The notes beneath the pieces were generated by a model. It was given only the letters and a program-made list of their open reading frames with translations. It searched no databases and was not told the origin of the DNA. From Herbaspirillum sp. LeCh32-8 (GTDB taxonomy: Bacteria > Pseudomonadota > Gammaproteobacteria > Burkholderiales > Burkholderiaceae_D), in assembly GCF_017814915.1 (NCBI RefSeq), contig NZ_JAGIPZ010000003.1, positions 62,001-126,000 of the forward strand: a stretch of 64,000 nt of DNA. The letters run 5' to 3'. Positions within the stretch are counted from its first letter, which is position 1, and every line of letters starts with the position of its first letter. A program made the translations under genes and the position numbers. Below are positions 48,912 through 57,121 of the stretch, one piece after another.

Positions 48912-50721
48912 AATCGTGCAACTTGACGCCGAAGCGCAAGGCAATGCCCAGGCCCACGGCCACCAGCGTGATGTTGATGAAGGACAGCGCCGCCACCAGC
49001 TCGACCGCGCCGGCGGCCCACATCGAGACGATCATCGAGCCGATCACCTCGGTGCCCGGCGAGAGCAGATAGACGCCGGTGGAGTACTCGCGCTCGAAGA
49101 TCAGGAACACCATCAGCCAAGCGCCGATCAGGCCGTAGCGCACCAGCGGGATGGTGACGTCGCGCGTGACGCGGGAGCGCGGGGCGCCGACGGCGCGGGC
49201 GGCTTCTTCCAGCTCCGGACCGACCTGCAGCAGCGCGGTATTGATCAGGCGAAGGCCGTACGCCAGCCACACCACCGAGTACGCCAGCCAGACCGAGAAG
49301 ATGGTCGAGCGCAGTGAACGCAGCGTCGGGATGAAGCTCTCGGAGAGCCACAGCGCCACCGGGTTATCGAAGCCCTTCAGCGCCGAATCCAGCAGCGACG
49401 GCACGAACAGGAATACCCACAGGAAGGACAGGCCGGCCAGCAGGCCCGGCACCGCGCGCGGTACCAGCACGCTGTAGTCGAGGAAGCGGGTGATGCCGTC
49501 CTGCTTGCGGTGCATGGCCAGCGCGATGGCGGTGTAGCAGGCCACGGCCAGCGCGCCGCCGATCACGCCGATCAGCACCGTGTTGACGATGCCGCGCACC
49601 AGCGATGGCTGGTCCCAGACGTCGCGGAAGTTCTGCAGCGTCAGCACCTCCAGCAGGTTCACGCCGTCGCCCCAGTGCGAGACGAAGGTGCGCAGCGCGA
49701 TGCCCGAGAGCGGGATGATCACGGTAAAGACCAGCCAGACGGCGATCAGCGCAAACGCCACCCAGCGCCACTTGCCCAGCGGCAGCGCCTTCTGGCGCGC
49801 GCCCTTGCCCTTGATGGCGACGTACTTGTTGGCCGAGCGCAGCAGCCAGCGCTGCAGCATTACCAGCGGCATGGTCACGCCCACCAGACACACGGCAACC
49901 GCAGCCATCAGGTGATAGGACGGCGTGCCCAGCTTGTTGGTGAGCTTGTAGAGATAGGTCGGCAGCACCAGGTGGCCTTCCGGATCGCCCAGCACCAGCA
50001 CCAGGCCGAACACTTCAAAGCCGAGGAAGAACACCAGCACGCCGGAGTAGGCCAGCGCCGGCATGATCATCGGCAGCGACACGTTCAACGCCACCTGCAG
50101 CGGCGAAGCGCCGGCCACGCGGGCGGCTTCCTCGACGTCCGAGCCCAGGCTCTTCAGTGCGGCCGAGGCGTACAGGTAGACGTGCGGCACGTGCGTCAGG
50201 CCGGCGATGATGACGATGCTGGGGAAGGCGTAGACGTTCCACGGATCGCCCTCGAAGCCGACCAGCGCCAGCAGGTTCTTGACCCACACGGTGTAGAAGC
50301 CCACCGGCCCCATCGAGACCACGTAGCCGAAGCCGATCACCATCGGCGAGACGAAGATCGGCACCATCAGCGCCGGCGCGATCCAGCTGCGCCCCGGCAG
50401 GTCGGTGCGCACCATCAGGAAGGCCAGCATGCCGCCCAGCGGCACCGCGATCACGGTCAGGCCGGCGGCCAGCGTGAAGCCGTTGATGAAGGCCTGGCGG
50501 AAATCCGGATCCTCGAAGATGAAGCGGTAGGAGTCCAGCGTCAGCTCCTTGACCGGCGCGAAGAACGGCGCCGACAGGAAGCTCTGGTAGAAGATCAGCA
50601 GCAGCGGCACGAAGATGGCCAGCGTCGCCAGCGTGACGACCAGGCCGCGCGGCCAGTTCAGTCGCAGGCGCCGGCCGGCCGGTGCTTCCGTGCTGCGCGG
50701 CAGCGATGTGGATGTTTGCAT
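48910..50721 (-). CDS. Two-domain ABC permease, AfuB/FbpB type
   Basis: 603 residues, twelve helices in two homologous halves, each with an EAA loop (EEAARVAGASPLQVALNVSLP near 190-215 and EEAARAVGAPRSRVTRDVTIP near 510-530). Such fused permeases accompany AfuA/FutA-type binding proteins. It is 148 bp after the binding-protein gene. No binding-protein domain is fused. Confidence 0.93.
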   Translation of the reverse strand: MQTSTSLPRSTEAPAGRRLRLNWPRGLVVTLATLAIFVPLLLIFYQSFLSAPFFAPVKELTLDSYRFIFEDPDFRQAFINGFTLAAGLTVIAVPLGGMLAFLMVRTDLPGRSWIAPALMVPIFVSPMVIGFGYVVSMGPVGFYTVWVKNLLALVGFEGDPWNVYAFPSIVIIAGLTHVPHVYLYASAALKSLGSDVEEAARVAGASPLQVALNVSLPMIMPALAYSGVLVFFLGFEVFGLVLVLGDPEGHLVLPTYLYKLTNKLGTPSYHLMAAVAVCLVGVTMPLVMLQRWLLRSANKYVAIKGKGARQKALPLGKWRWVAFALIAVWLVFTVIIPLSGIALRTFVSHWGDGVNLLEVLTLQNFRDVWDQPSLVRGIVNTVLIGVIGGALAVACYTAIALAMHRKQDGITRFLDYSVLVPRAVPGLLAGLSFLWVFLFVPSLLDSALKGFDNPVALWLSESFIPTLRSLRSTIFSVWLAYSVVWLAYGLRLINTALLQVGPELEEAARAVGAPRSRVTRDVTIPLVRYGLIGAWLMVFLIFEREYSTGVYLLSPGTEVIGSMIVSMWAAGAVELVAALSFINITLVAVGLGIALRFGVKLHD

Positions 50722-50869
50722 GATTCGGCTCGTGATACCGGGAATTGCGCCGTGCCTGCCGGATTTCAGGCAAAGCAGCGGCGATGGAGCGGCGACCGGC
50801 TGGTCGCGCTCCCCGCATTTCCCTTGGTTGAAAATCGCCGCGAAAGACGCTTCGCGGCAAGCTGCCGCC

Positions 50870-51976
50870 TTACTTCTTGGCGGCGTCCTTCCATTGCTTC
50901 AGGAAGTCCAGGCGCTTCTTCTGGTCCAGGTATTCCAGCAATTCGGTGGACACCGGCATCGGCTTCAGCGCCGCGCCCAGCTGCTTGGTCAGCTCGGCCG
51001 AGGTGGTGGCGCCGGTGACGTCGCCGCGGATGGCAAACAGTTGCGCATCATTGGCGATGATGGTCTGGCCGCGCTTGGACAGGATGTAGTCCAGCCACAG
51101 CTTGCCGGCATTGACGTTCTTGGCCGACTTGTTGACGAAGATCACGCGCGAGAGCACCAGGTTGTAGTCCTTCGTGAAGGCCACGCCGATCGACGGATCC
51201 TTCTTGGCGCGCACCAGCGCATAGGGGCCGAGGATGTTGTAGCCGATCAGGTTCTCGCCCGAAGAGATGCGCTCCAGCATGGTGCCGGTGGAGGACTGCA
51301 CGCGCGCCGAGACGCCACCCATGGCTTTGGCGAAGTCCCAGAATTGCGGGTTCAGCTTCAGGTCGTAGGTCATCAGCGAGAAGCCGACGCCGGACTTTTC
51401 GATGTCGTAGGTGGTGACCTTGTTCTTGTACTTGTCCAGCTTGGTGGTGAGCAGCCGGGTGAACTCGGCGTGGGTGGTCGGCACGTCGCCTTCGGGCACC
51501 AGGCGCTTGTTGTAGACGATCGCGGCCGGCTCGAAGGTGGTGCCGTAGGCGGTGTCCTTCCAGTTGGCCCAGCCCGGCACGGCGGCGGCTTCGGGCGACT
51601 TGTAGGGCAGGCCGTAGCCTTCCGACGCCAGCTTGACCTGCAGGTCCATCGAGGACGACCACATCACGTCGGCTGTGGCGCCGCCGGCGGCCGCTTCGGA
51701 GATGAAGCGGTTGTAGGCTTCGGTGGAATTCATGTCGTTGTACTCGACCTTCACGCCCGGATAGAGCGCGCTGAAATCCTTGATCAGCGACTCGGCTGCC
51801 TTGGAGTCGGTGGTGCTGTAGATCACGACCTTGCCTTCCTTCTTGGCGCCGTCGACGATCTTGGCGTAGTCGGCCGGATAGCCGGCCGGCGTCTGTGCAT
51901 GGGCAGCGCCGCTGAAAGCGACAGGCAAAGCGAGGGCCAGGCCGAGCGCAATGCTCAGGCGACGTTTGTGCAGCAT
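50870..51976 (-). CDS. ABC substrate-binding protein, AfuA/FutA type
   Basis: 368 residues with a signal peptide (cleavage AHA-Q near 28). The mature N-terminus (KIVDGAKKEGKVVIYSTTD) and the EYNDMNSTEAYNRFISEAA segment are those of the iron(III)/hexose-phosphate binding group. The conserved tyrosine pair of true ferric-binding proteins (YxxY near the end) is not apparent, so a phosphorylated organic ligand is also possible. AAGGAG precedes the ATG. It starts the operon with the permease and ATPase genes. Confidence 0.9.
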   Translation of the reverse strand: MLHKRRLSIALGLALALPVAFSGAAHAQTPAGYPADYAKIVDGAKKEGKVVIYSTTDSKAAESLIKDFSALYPGVKVEYNDMNSTEAYNRFISEAAAGGATADVMWSSSMDLQVKLASEGYGLPYKSPEAAAVPGWANWKDTAYGTTFEPAAIVYNKRLVPEGDVPTTHAEFTRLLTTKLDKYKNKVTTYDIEKSGVGFSLMTYDLKLNPQFWDFAKAMGGVSARVQSSTGTMLERISSGENLIGYNILGPYALVRAKKDPSIGVAFTKDYNLVLSRVIFVNKSAKNVNAGKLWLDYILSKRGQTIIANDAQLFAIRGDVTGATTSAELTKQLGAALKPMPVSTELLEYLDQKKRLDFLKQWKDAAKK

Positions 51977-52074
51977 GGGTTCTCCTTGAGTTGTGGGAAG
52001 CCTGGTCTGGGCCTCTTGAAGCGAATCTCTGCGTCGTTGAATCTTCTTCGTTCGAATCTTCCGATTCGACTGTG

Positions 52075-53037
52075 CTAGCGCACCAGCCCGAGCTCCTCGG
52101 ACTGCTTGCGGTATCGCGCAACGGTCTGCGCGATGTACTCGGTCAGCGCCTTGCCGGTCATGGCAAAGGGATACAGACCGCTGGCGCTGCGTTGCCGGTC
52201 GAAGGCCGGATCGGCCATCGCCTTGTCGAACACATCCACCCAGCGGCGGTAGTCCGCCTCCGGCGCATGCGGGCTCATGTAGAAGCCGCGGATGATGGGC
52301 CACACCACGTCATAGCCCTGCTCGCGCGCGGTCGGCACCGCCTGCAGCAAACCCGGCAGGCGCTGCTCGGACAGCACCGCCAGTATCCTCACGCGGCCTT
52401 CGGCGATGAAGTGCGCCGCTTCCGAGGCGTCGCCCGAGATCACCTGTACATGCCCGGCCTGCAATGCTGCGAAGGAGTCTCCGCCACCTTCCAGCGCCAC
52501 GAAACGGAATTGCCGCGGCTCGATGCCGGCCCGTCCGGCCAGCATGGCGATCTTCAGCCAGTCCTGACTGCCCACGGTGCCGGACAGCCCGACCGTGGTT
52601 CTGGCCGGATCCTTGCGAATCGCCTGCAACAGCTCGCGCAGGTTGCGCCACGGCGCATCGGCGCGCACCGCCACCATGCCGTAGTCGATGCCCACGCCGG
52701 CCACCCAGCGTACATCGCCCACCGCCGCCTTGCCGTACTTGCCCTGCGCCAGGTTCAGCAGCGAGCCGCCGGAAAACGTCACCAGCGTATCGGGCCCGCC
52801 GCGCCGCTGCGACACCACCGAACTCCACGCCACTGCGCCGATGCCGCCGGGCAAATAACTGAGCTTGACAGTCTCGTGCACGCCTTCTTCCTTCAGGGCC
52901 CGACGCAGCATCTTGCAGGCGGCATCCATGCCGCCGCCGGGCTTGGCCGGCACGATGCACTCCACCGCGAGCGCGCACGGCGCCGCGCATGCCAGGAGGC
53001 ATGCGGCAATCAGGCGGCGCAGGCGCTCAGCCGTCAT
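52075..53037 (-). CDS. Bug/TctC-family periplasmic binding protein
   Basis: 320 residues with a signal peptide (cleavage ALA-V near 25). The Bug signatures are present: CIVPAKPGGGMDAACK at the mature start and PGGIGAVAW. These proteins bind carboxylates. There are no TctA/TctB membrane genes nearby; instead it is divergent from a TctD/TctE pair and followed by an AfuABC-type importer. It may thus act as a periplasmic sensor partner of the kinase, as described for BctC in Bordetella. Confidence 0.9.
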   Translation of the reverse strand: MTAERLRRLIAACLLACAAPCALAVECIVPAKPGGGMDAACKMLRRALKEEGVHETVKLSYLPGGIGAVAWSSVVSQRRGGPDTLVTFSGGSLLNLAQGKYGKAAVGDVRWVAGVGIDYGMVAVRADAPWRNLRELLQAIRKDPARTTVGLSGTVGSQDWLKIAMLAGRAGIEPRQFRFVALEGGGDSFAALQAGHVQVISGDASEAAHFIAEGRVRILAVLSEQRLPGLLQAVPTAREQGYDVVWPIIRGFYMSPHAPEADYRRWVDVFDKAMADPAFDRQRSASGLYPFAMTGKALTEYIAQTVARYRKQSEELGLVR

Positions 53038-53329
53038 GGCGGTGGCGGCGTTCAGCCGCGCAGGGAAATCGGGAAAGAAAGGAAGTGCGTCACGGTCGGT
53101 CTCCTGAGTATTCTTTTTTGGTGTTGGCGAATGCTACAAGAAAAGCCTTTCAGCCGGCTTTCAGTGAAGCTGTCATCGTCAAAAAATCCGGCTACGCAGT
53201 TTCCGCAATTGCCATCCATGCATTTCAATCGGCGCCGCCCTTCTGTTAGCATCCGCGCTGGAGACAAGCCGGACATGCCCAAGAACAGGCGCCGGCGCAG
53301 CATCAACATCATTCGAACAAGGCAGCATC

Positions 53330-54007
53330 ATGCGCATCTTGCTGGTGGAAGACCACCTCGAACTTTCCCGCTGGCTGGCCAAAGCCCTGCAGGACGCCCA
53401 TCTCACCGTGGAATGCGCGACCAACGGCGCCGACGCAGACAGCCTGCTGCTCACGCAGGACTACGCCCTCATCATCCTCGACCTGACGCTGCCGAAGATG
53501 GACGGGCTGGACGTGCTGAAACGCATGCGCGCACGCGGCAGCCGCACGCCGGTGCTGATCCTGACCGCGCGCGGCGGACTGGCCGACCGCGTCACGGGCC
53601 TGAACCTGGGCGCCGACGATTACCTCGCCAAACCCTTCGAGCTGGCGGAGCTGGAGGCGCGCGTGAAGGCGCTGCTGCGCCGTACGCAAAGCAATGAAGC
53701 GGTCACCATCGTGTGCGGCGCGCTCAGCTTCGACACCGTCTCGCGCACCTTCAGCTATGGCGGCGAACTGCTGGCGCTGACGCCGCGCGAGCACGCGGTG
53801 CTGGAAGTCCTGCTCAGCCGCCATGGCCACACGGTGCCGAAGGAGAAATTGTTCCAGCAAGTGTTTTCGCTGGACGACAACGCCAGCGTCGACGCCATCG
53901 AAATCTACATCCATCGCCTGCGCAAGAAGCTGGAGCACGCCGGCCCCGGGCGCGTGTCCATCACCACGCTGCGCGGGCTGGGCTATCTGCTGCAGGCGGC
54001 CGGATGA
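53330..54007 (+). CDS. tctD: TctD-type response regulator
   Basis: 225 residues. Receiver: LLVEDHLELS, acceptor Asp in IILDLTLPK, LTARGG and LAKPFEL. The OmpR-type winged helix follows (LTPREHAVLEVLLSRHG, ending VSITTLRGLGYLL). Divergent from the Bug protein gene and overlapping the kinase gene by 4 bp. It probably activates the Bug gene and the AfuABC-type importer. The 292-bp divergent gap contains no recognisable operator. Confidence 0.92.
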   Translation: MRILLVEDHLELSRWLAKALQDAHLTVECATNGADADSLLLTQDYALIILDLTLPKMDGLDVLKRMRARGSRTPVLILTARGGLADRVTGLNLGADDYLAKPFELAELEARVKALLRRTQSNEAVTIVCGALSFDTVSRTFSYGGELLALTPREHAVLEVLLSRHGHTVPKEKLFQQVFSLDDNASVDAIEIYIHRLRKKLEHAGPGRVSITTLRGLGYLLQAAG

Positions 54008-55473
54008 CGCAAGCCGCCGTGCGGGGATCGGGCAAGCTGGGCAGCCTGCGCGGCCAACTGGTGCGCTGGCTGCTGATTCCCCTGACCCTGCTGGTGGCGG
54101 TGGATGCGGTCTCGGTCTACTACAACGCGCTGGAAGTGGCCGACCTGGCCTACGACCGCTCGCTCCTGGCATCGACCCGCGCGCTGGCCGAGCGGGTCTC
54201 GGTGGTGGACGGTCATGTCATCGCCGACGTGCCTTACGTGGCGCTGGACAGCTTCGAGACCGACACGCTGGGCCGCATCTACTACAAGGTCACCGGCCCC
54301 AACGGCGAGCTGGTGTCCGGCTACGGCGACCTGCCGCCGGTGCCGCCCGACGTGAAGCGTTCGGAAGCCTACCCGGCGCTGGTGCGGTTCTACCAGGCCG
54401 ACTATCACCACCAACCGATCCGCATTGCCGCGCTGCTGCAGCCGGTGTATGACGACAGCATGCGCGGCATCGCGCTGATCCAGGTCGGCGAGACCATGGA
54501 TGCGCGCAACGGCATGACGCGCAAGATTTTGTTCGATACGCTGTGGCGCCAGGGCACGCTGGTCTCGGTGGCTGCCTTGCTGGTGTGGTTCGCGGTGCGC
54601 TTCGTGCTGCGCCCGGTGATGCAGCTGCGCGAACAGGTGGAGTCGCGCGCGCCGACTGATCTCTCCGGCTTCGACCCGGCGCTGGTGCACAAGGAAATGC
54701 GGCCGCTGGTGCTGGCCATGAACGGCTACATGGAGCGACTGCAGGCCTTGATCAGCGGCCAGCGCCGCTTCATCGCCGATGCCTCGCATCAGCTGCGCAC
54801 GCCGCTGACGGTATTGAAGACCCAGGCAGAACTGAGCCTGCGCGAGCTGCGCCGCGAGCCCCACGATGCGGCGCAGATGACAGACCTGGTGGAAGGCATG
54901 GCGCGCACGACCGACGCCACCGTGCACCTGGCCAACCGCCTGCTCACGCTGGCGCGCGCCGAGCATGGCGCGGCCGAAGGCGGTACGGCGCCGGTCTCGC
55001 TCACCGAGGCGGTGCGCCAGGTGGCGCTGGAGCTGTCGCAGCAAGCAGTGGCGCGCAACATCGAACTGGCCTTCGAAGGCGAGACGCAGATCCGCATCAA
55101 CGGCAACGCGCTGCTGCTGCATGAGCTGATGATCAACCTGCTGGACAACGCGATCCGCTACACGCCCGCCGGCGGGCGCATCACGCTGCGCGTGCTGACC
55201 GCAAGCGAACCGGGCCAGGCGACAGGGGCGCTGCTGGAAGTGGAAGACAGCGGCCCGGGCATCGCCCAGGCCGATCGCGAGCGCGTGTTCGAACCCTTCT
55301 ACCGGGCCGGCGCCACGCAGCACATCAACCCGTCCGGCACCGGACTGGGGCTGTCCATCGTGCGCGAGATCGCCGCCCTGCACCATGCGTCGATCGCACT
55401 CGACCAGCCGCGCCATGGCGGCGGGCTGGTGGTGCGGGTGGCGTTTCCGGGGGTGATTGAAGTGCTGCTGTGA
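54004..55473 (+). CDS. tctE: TctE-type sensor histidine kinase
   Basis: 489 residues: first membrane helix about 22-44, periplasmic sensor domain of about 130 residues, second helix about 181-200, HAMP, then H-box ADASHQLRTPLTVL, N-box INLLDNAIRYTP, G1 DSGPGIA and G2 GTGLGLSIVREI. Topology and the DHp sequence match tricarboxylate-responsive TctE kinases. The ATG at 54004 overlaps the regulator's stop (ATGA). Confidence 0.92.
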   Translation: MTQAAVRGSGKLGSLRGQLVRWLLIPLTLLVAVDAVSVYYNALEVADLAYDRSLLASTRALAERVSVVDGHVIADVPYVALDSFETDTLGRIYYKVTGPNGELVSGYGDLPPVPPDVKRSEAYPALVRFYQADYHHQPIRIAALLQPVYDDSMRGIALIQVGETMDARNGMTRKILFDTLWRQGTLVSVAALLVWFAVRFVLRPVMQLREQVESRAPTDLSGFDPALVHKEMRPLVLAMNGYMERLQALISGQRRFIADASHQLRTPLTVLKTQAELSLRELRREPHDAAQMTDLVEGMARTTDATVHLANRLLTLARAEHGAAEGGTAPVSLTEAVRQVALELSQQAVARNIELAFEGETQIRINGNALLLHELMINLLDNAIRYTPAGGRITLRVLTASEPGQATGALLEVEDSGPGIAQADRERVFEPFYRAGATQHINPSGTGLGLSIVREIAALHHASIALDQPRHGGGLVVRVAFPGVIEVLL

Positions 55474-55524
55474 GGACGATGAAAGCAGCGGGAAAAGATG
55501 CGGGGAAAGACGCCGGGAAGAACG

Positions 55525-56202
55525 TCAGGCGCCCTGCAGGCCGTCCAGCACGCGCGCCAGCTTCACCTTGAAATCGACGGCCGGGTCGTCGTCGCCGTCG
55601 CGGCGCTTCTCGACGCTCACCGCATGGGTCACCATGTAGCCAGTATAGGCGGCCAGCAGGTCCTTGTTGATGTCATCGCCGTTTTTGACCGGCGTCCAGC
55701 CCTGCTCCCCCAGCTCCTGCACCTCCATCGCAGTGCCGTTGAAGGAGAGGCTGTAGGCTTGCGGCTTGTTCTGTTGCGCAAAGCGCAGCAGGAAGTCGGC
55801 CATGGCATTGGTCGGGTGATCGCCGGCGAACTGCGTGAGCGCGTTGCCCAGCGCCGCCTTGCGCTCGATCTCGGCGGCCGACAGGCGGGCCGAAAGACGC
55901 GCCGACAACGCCGGATTGGCTGCCAGCGCCGACTGGAACTGCGCATTGCGCGTGTCGTCCGCCAGTTGCGGGCCGTTAGGACCGGCCACGATGCGCAAGG
56001 CCGGCGGCGCCGAGATGCCGGCTGCCTGCAACGCGGCGTTGAGGTCGGCGGCCAGCGTGTCGCGCGAGGCGGAGGCGGCTTGCGTGCTCTGCGCGGCGGT
56101 CTGCAGGATCTGCTGGAACACCGACAGCGTACCGCCGGCGCTGCCGGTCGCATTGCCGGCGGCGGTGGAGGCTGATCCGGTCTGGGTGATTGCACTGATC
56201 AT
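55525..56202 (-). CDS. Hypothetical protein, 225 aa
   Basis: No signal peptide; the first 30 residues are Thr/Ser/Ala-rich and flexible, the rest alternates helices and a few strands (PQAYSLSFNGTAMEVQELGEQGW). GGGAA lies at moderate spacing before the ATG at 56202. The Ala/Gln/Ser-rich start resembles secreted or flagellar-hook-length proteins, but I cannot assign a family. It is convergent with the TctE gene and has no operon partner. Confidence 0.65.
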   Translation of the reverse strand: MISAITQTGSASTAAGNATGSAGGTLSVFQQILQTAAQSTQAASASRDTLAADLNAALQAAGISAPPALRIVAGPNGPQLADDTRNAQFQSALAANPALSARLSARLSAAEIERKAALGNALTQFAGDHPTNAMADFLLRFAQQNKPQAYSLSFNGTAMEVQELGEQGWTPVKNGDDINKDLLAAYTGYMVTHAVSVEKRRDGDDDPAVDFKVKLARVLDGLQGA

Positions 56203-56474
56203 CTTGTTGTTCCCGAAGTGGCGTGGAGCCCGGTATCGACCATGCGGGGAGATACCGATGGAGACGCTCATTGTGAACCGTATCGTCTCGCTTGTTTGGG
56301 CGAACAGAAGGCTTTTTCGGCGGTTCTTCCGGCTTGTTGCAGTGCCGACAAGACCAATTCCGATGCAACACGGAAACTAAAATTTCCCTTCGGAAATTTG
56401 CGCTACTTCAGGCGAACCGCCTGTCCATAAAAAATGGGGCGCCAATTGGCGCCCCGACTGAACGTCGAGATCGA
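56203..56474. other. 272-bp gap with two hairpins
   Basis: Between the hypothetical gene and the DUF2846 lipoprotein. It contains AAATTTCC-cttc-GGAAATTT (56380-56399) and the lipoprotein terminator listed next. No gene is seen. Confidence 0.6.
56425..56455 (-). terminator. Terminator after the lipoprotein gene
   Basis: A perfect 20-bp palindrome (56436-56455; centre GCCAATTGGC) followed on the minus strand by CATTTTTTATGG. It ends the leftward czc/lipoprotein transcript. Confidence 0.8.
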
Positions 56475-56996
56475 CTACTCGACCTTCTCCACCACCAGAT
56501 CCAGCGGCTGGATGGTTTCTTTCGCCCGTTGCCGGCCGACCGCTTTGATTCCCGCTACGGTCGAGAAGACATGCTCCGCGATCTGGTACTCCAGAAAGAC
56601 CGCGCTTTGCAGGTCGACCGAGATCGATACCGCGTCAATCTTATCCGCCGTCAGCTTGACCGTATGCGCCCCAGGCCGCAGCTTGATACGCGCGAAGGTC
56701 TTCGGTCCCAGCTCCGCCAGCAACACGCCGTCCACGAATACCTGCGCCTTGGTACTGCGTTGCTGCGCATACGGTCGCGTGATGTACAGGTAGCCCGTCC
56801 CCTCAGGCGCCGGCGCCAATGCCTTGGCCTCGTCCTCGTGCGCGTCGTCATGCACAGGCACCGCGACGCACACGCCATGTTGTTGCAATATCGTGCAGGG
56901 AACGCCATCGGGCGCCGGGCTCGCGCAGGCGGACAGCAGGACGATCGATGCTGCCGCCAACGGCAGTCTGATCCGGCGTTGATTGTGTGTGCTCAT
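56475..56996 (-). CDS. DUF2846-type lipoprotein
   Basis: 173 residues with a lipobox (VLLSAC, cysteine near residue 24), so the mature protein is lipid-anchored. The DUF2846 segment GYLYITRPYAQQRSTKAQVF and the KLRPGAHTVKL strand are visible. Function unknown; members are outer-membrane lipoproteins. Two ATGs (56999, 56996) share one AAAGGAGG; the second is better spaced. It follows czcA by about 125 bp and may be cotranscribed. Confidence 0.85.
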   Translation of the reverse strand: MSTHNQRRIRLPLAAASIVLLSACASPAPDGVPCTILQQHGVCVAVPVHDDAHEDEAKALAPAPEGTGYLYITRPYAQQRSTKAQVFVDGVLLAELGPKTFARIKLRPGAHTVKLTADKIDAVSISVDLQSAVFLEYQIAEHVFSTVAGIKAVGRQRAKETIQPLDLVVEKVE

Positions 56997-57121
56997 CATG
57001 AGCCTCCTTTCCTGTGGAAGAAAAACCATGCGCGTCGGCGCGCGCCACCAGGGGCCGGCGCGATCTTCTGCGTCCTGTCACTGCCCCCTCGCGACGCAAC
57101 GCCTCATCCCATATCGGCCTC

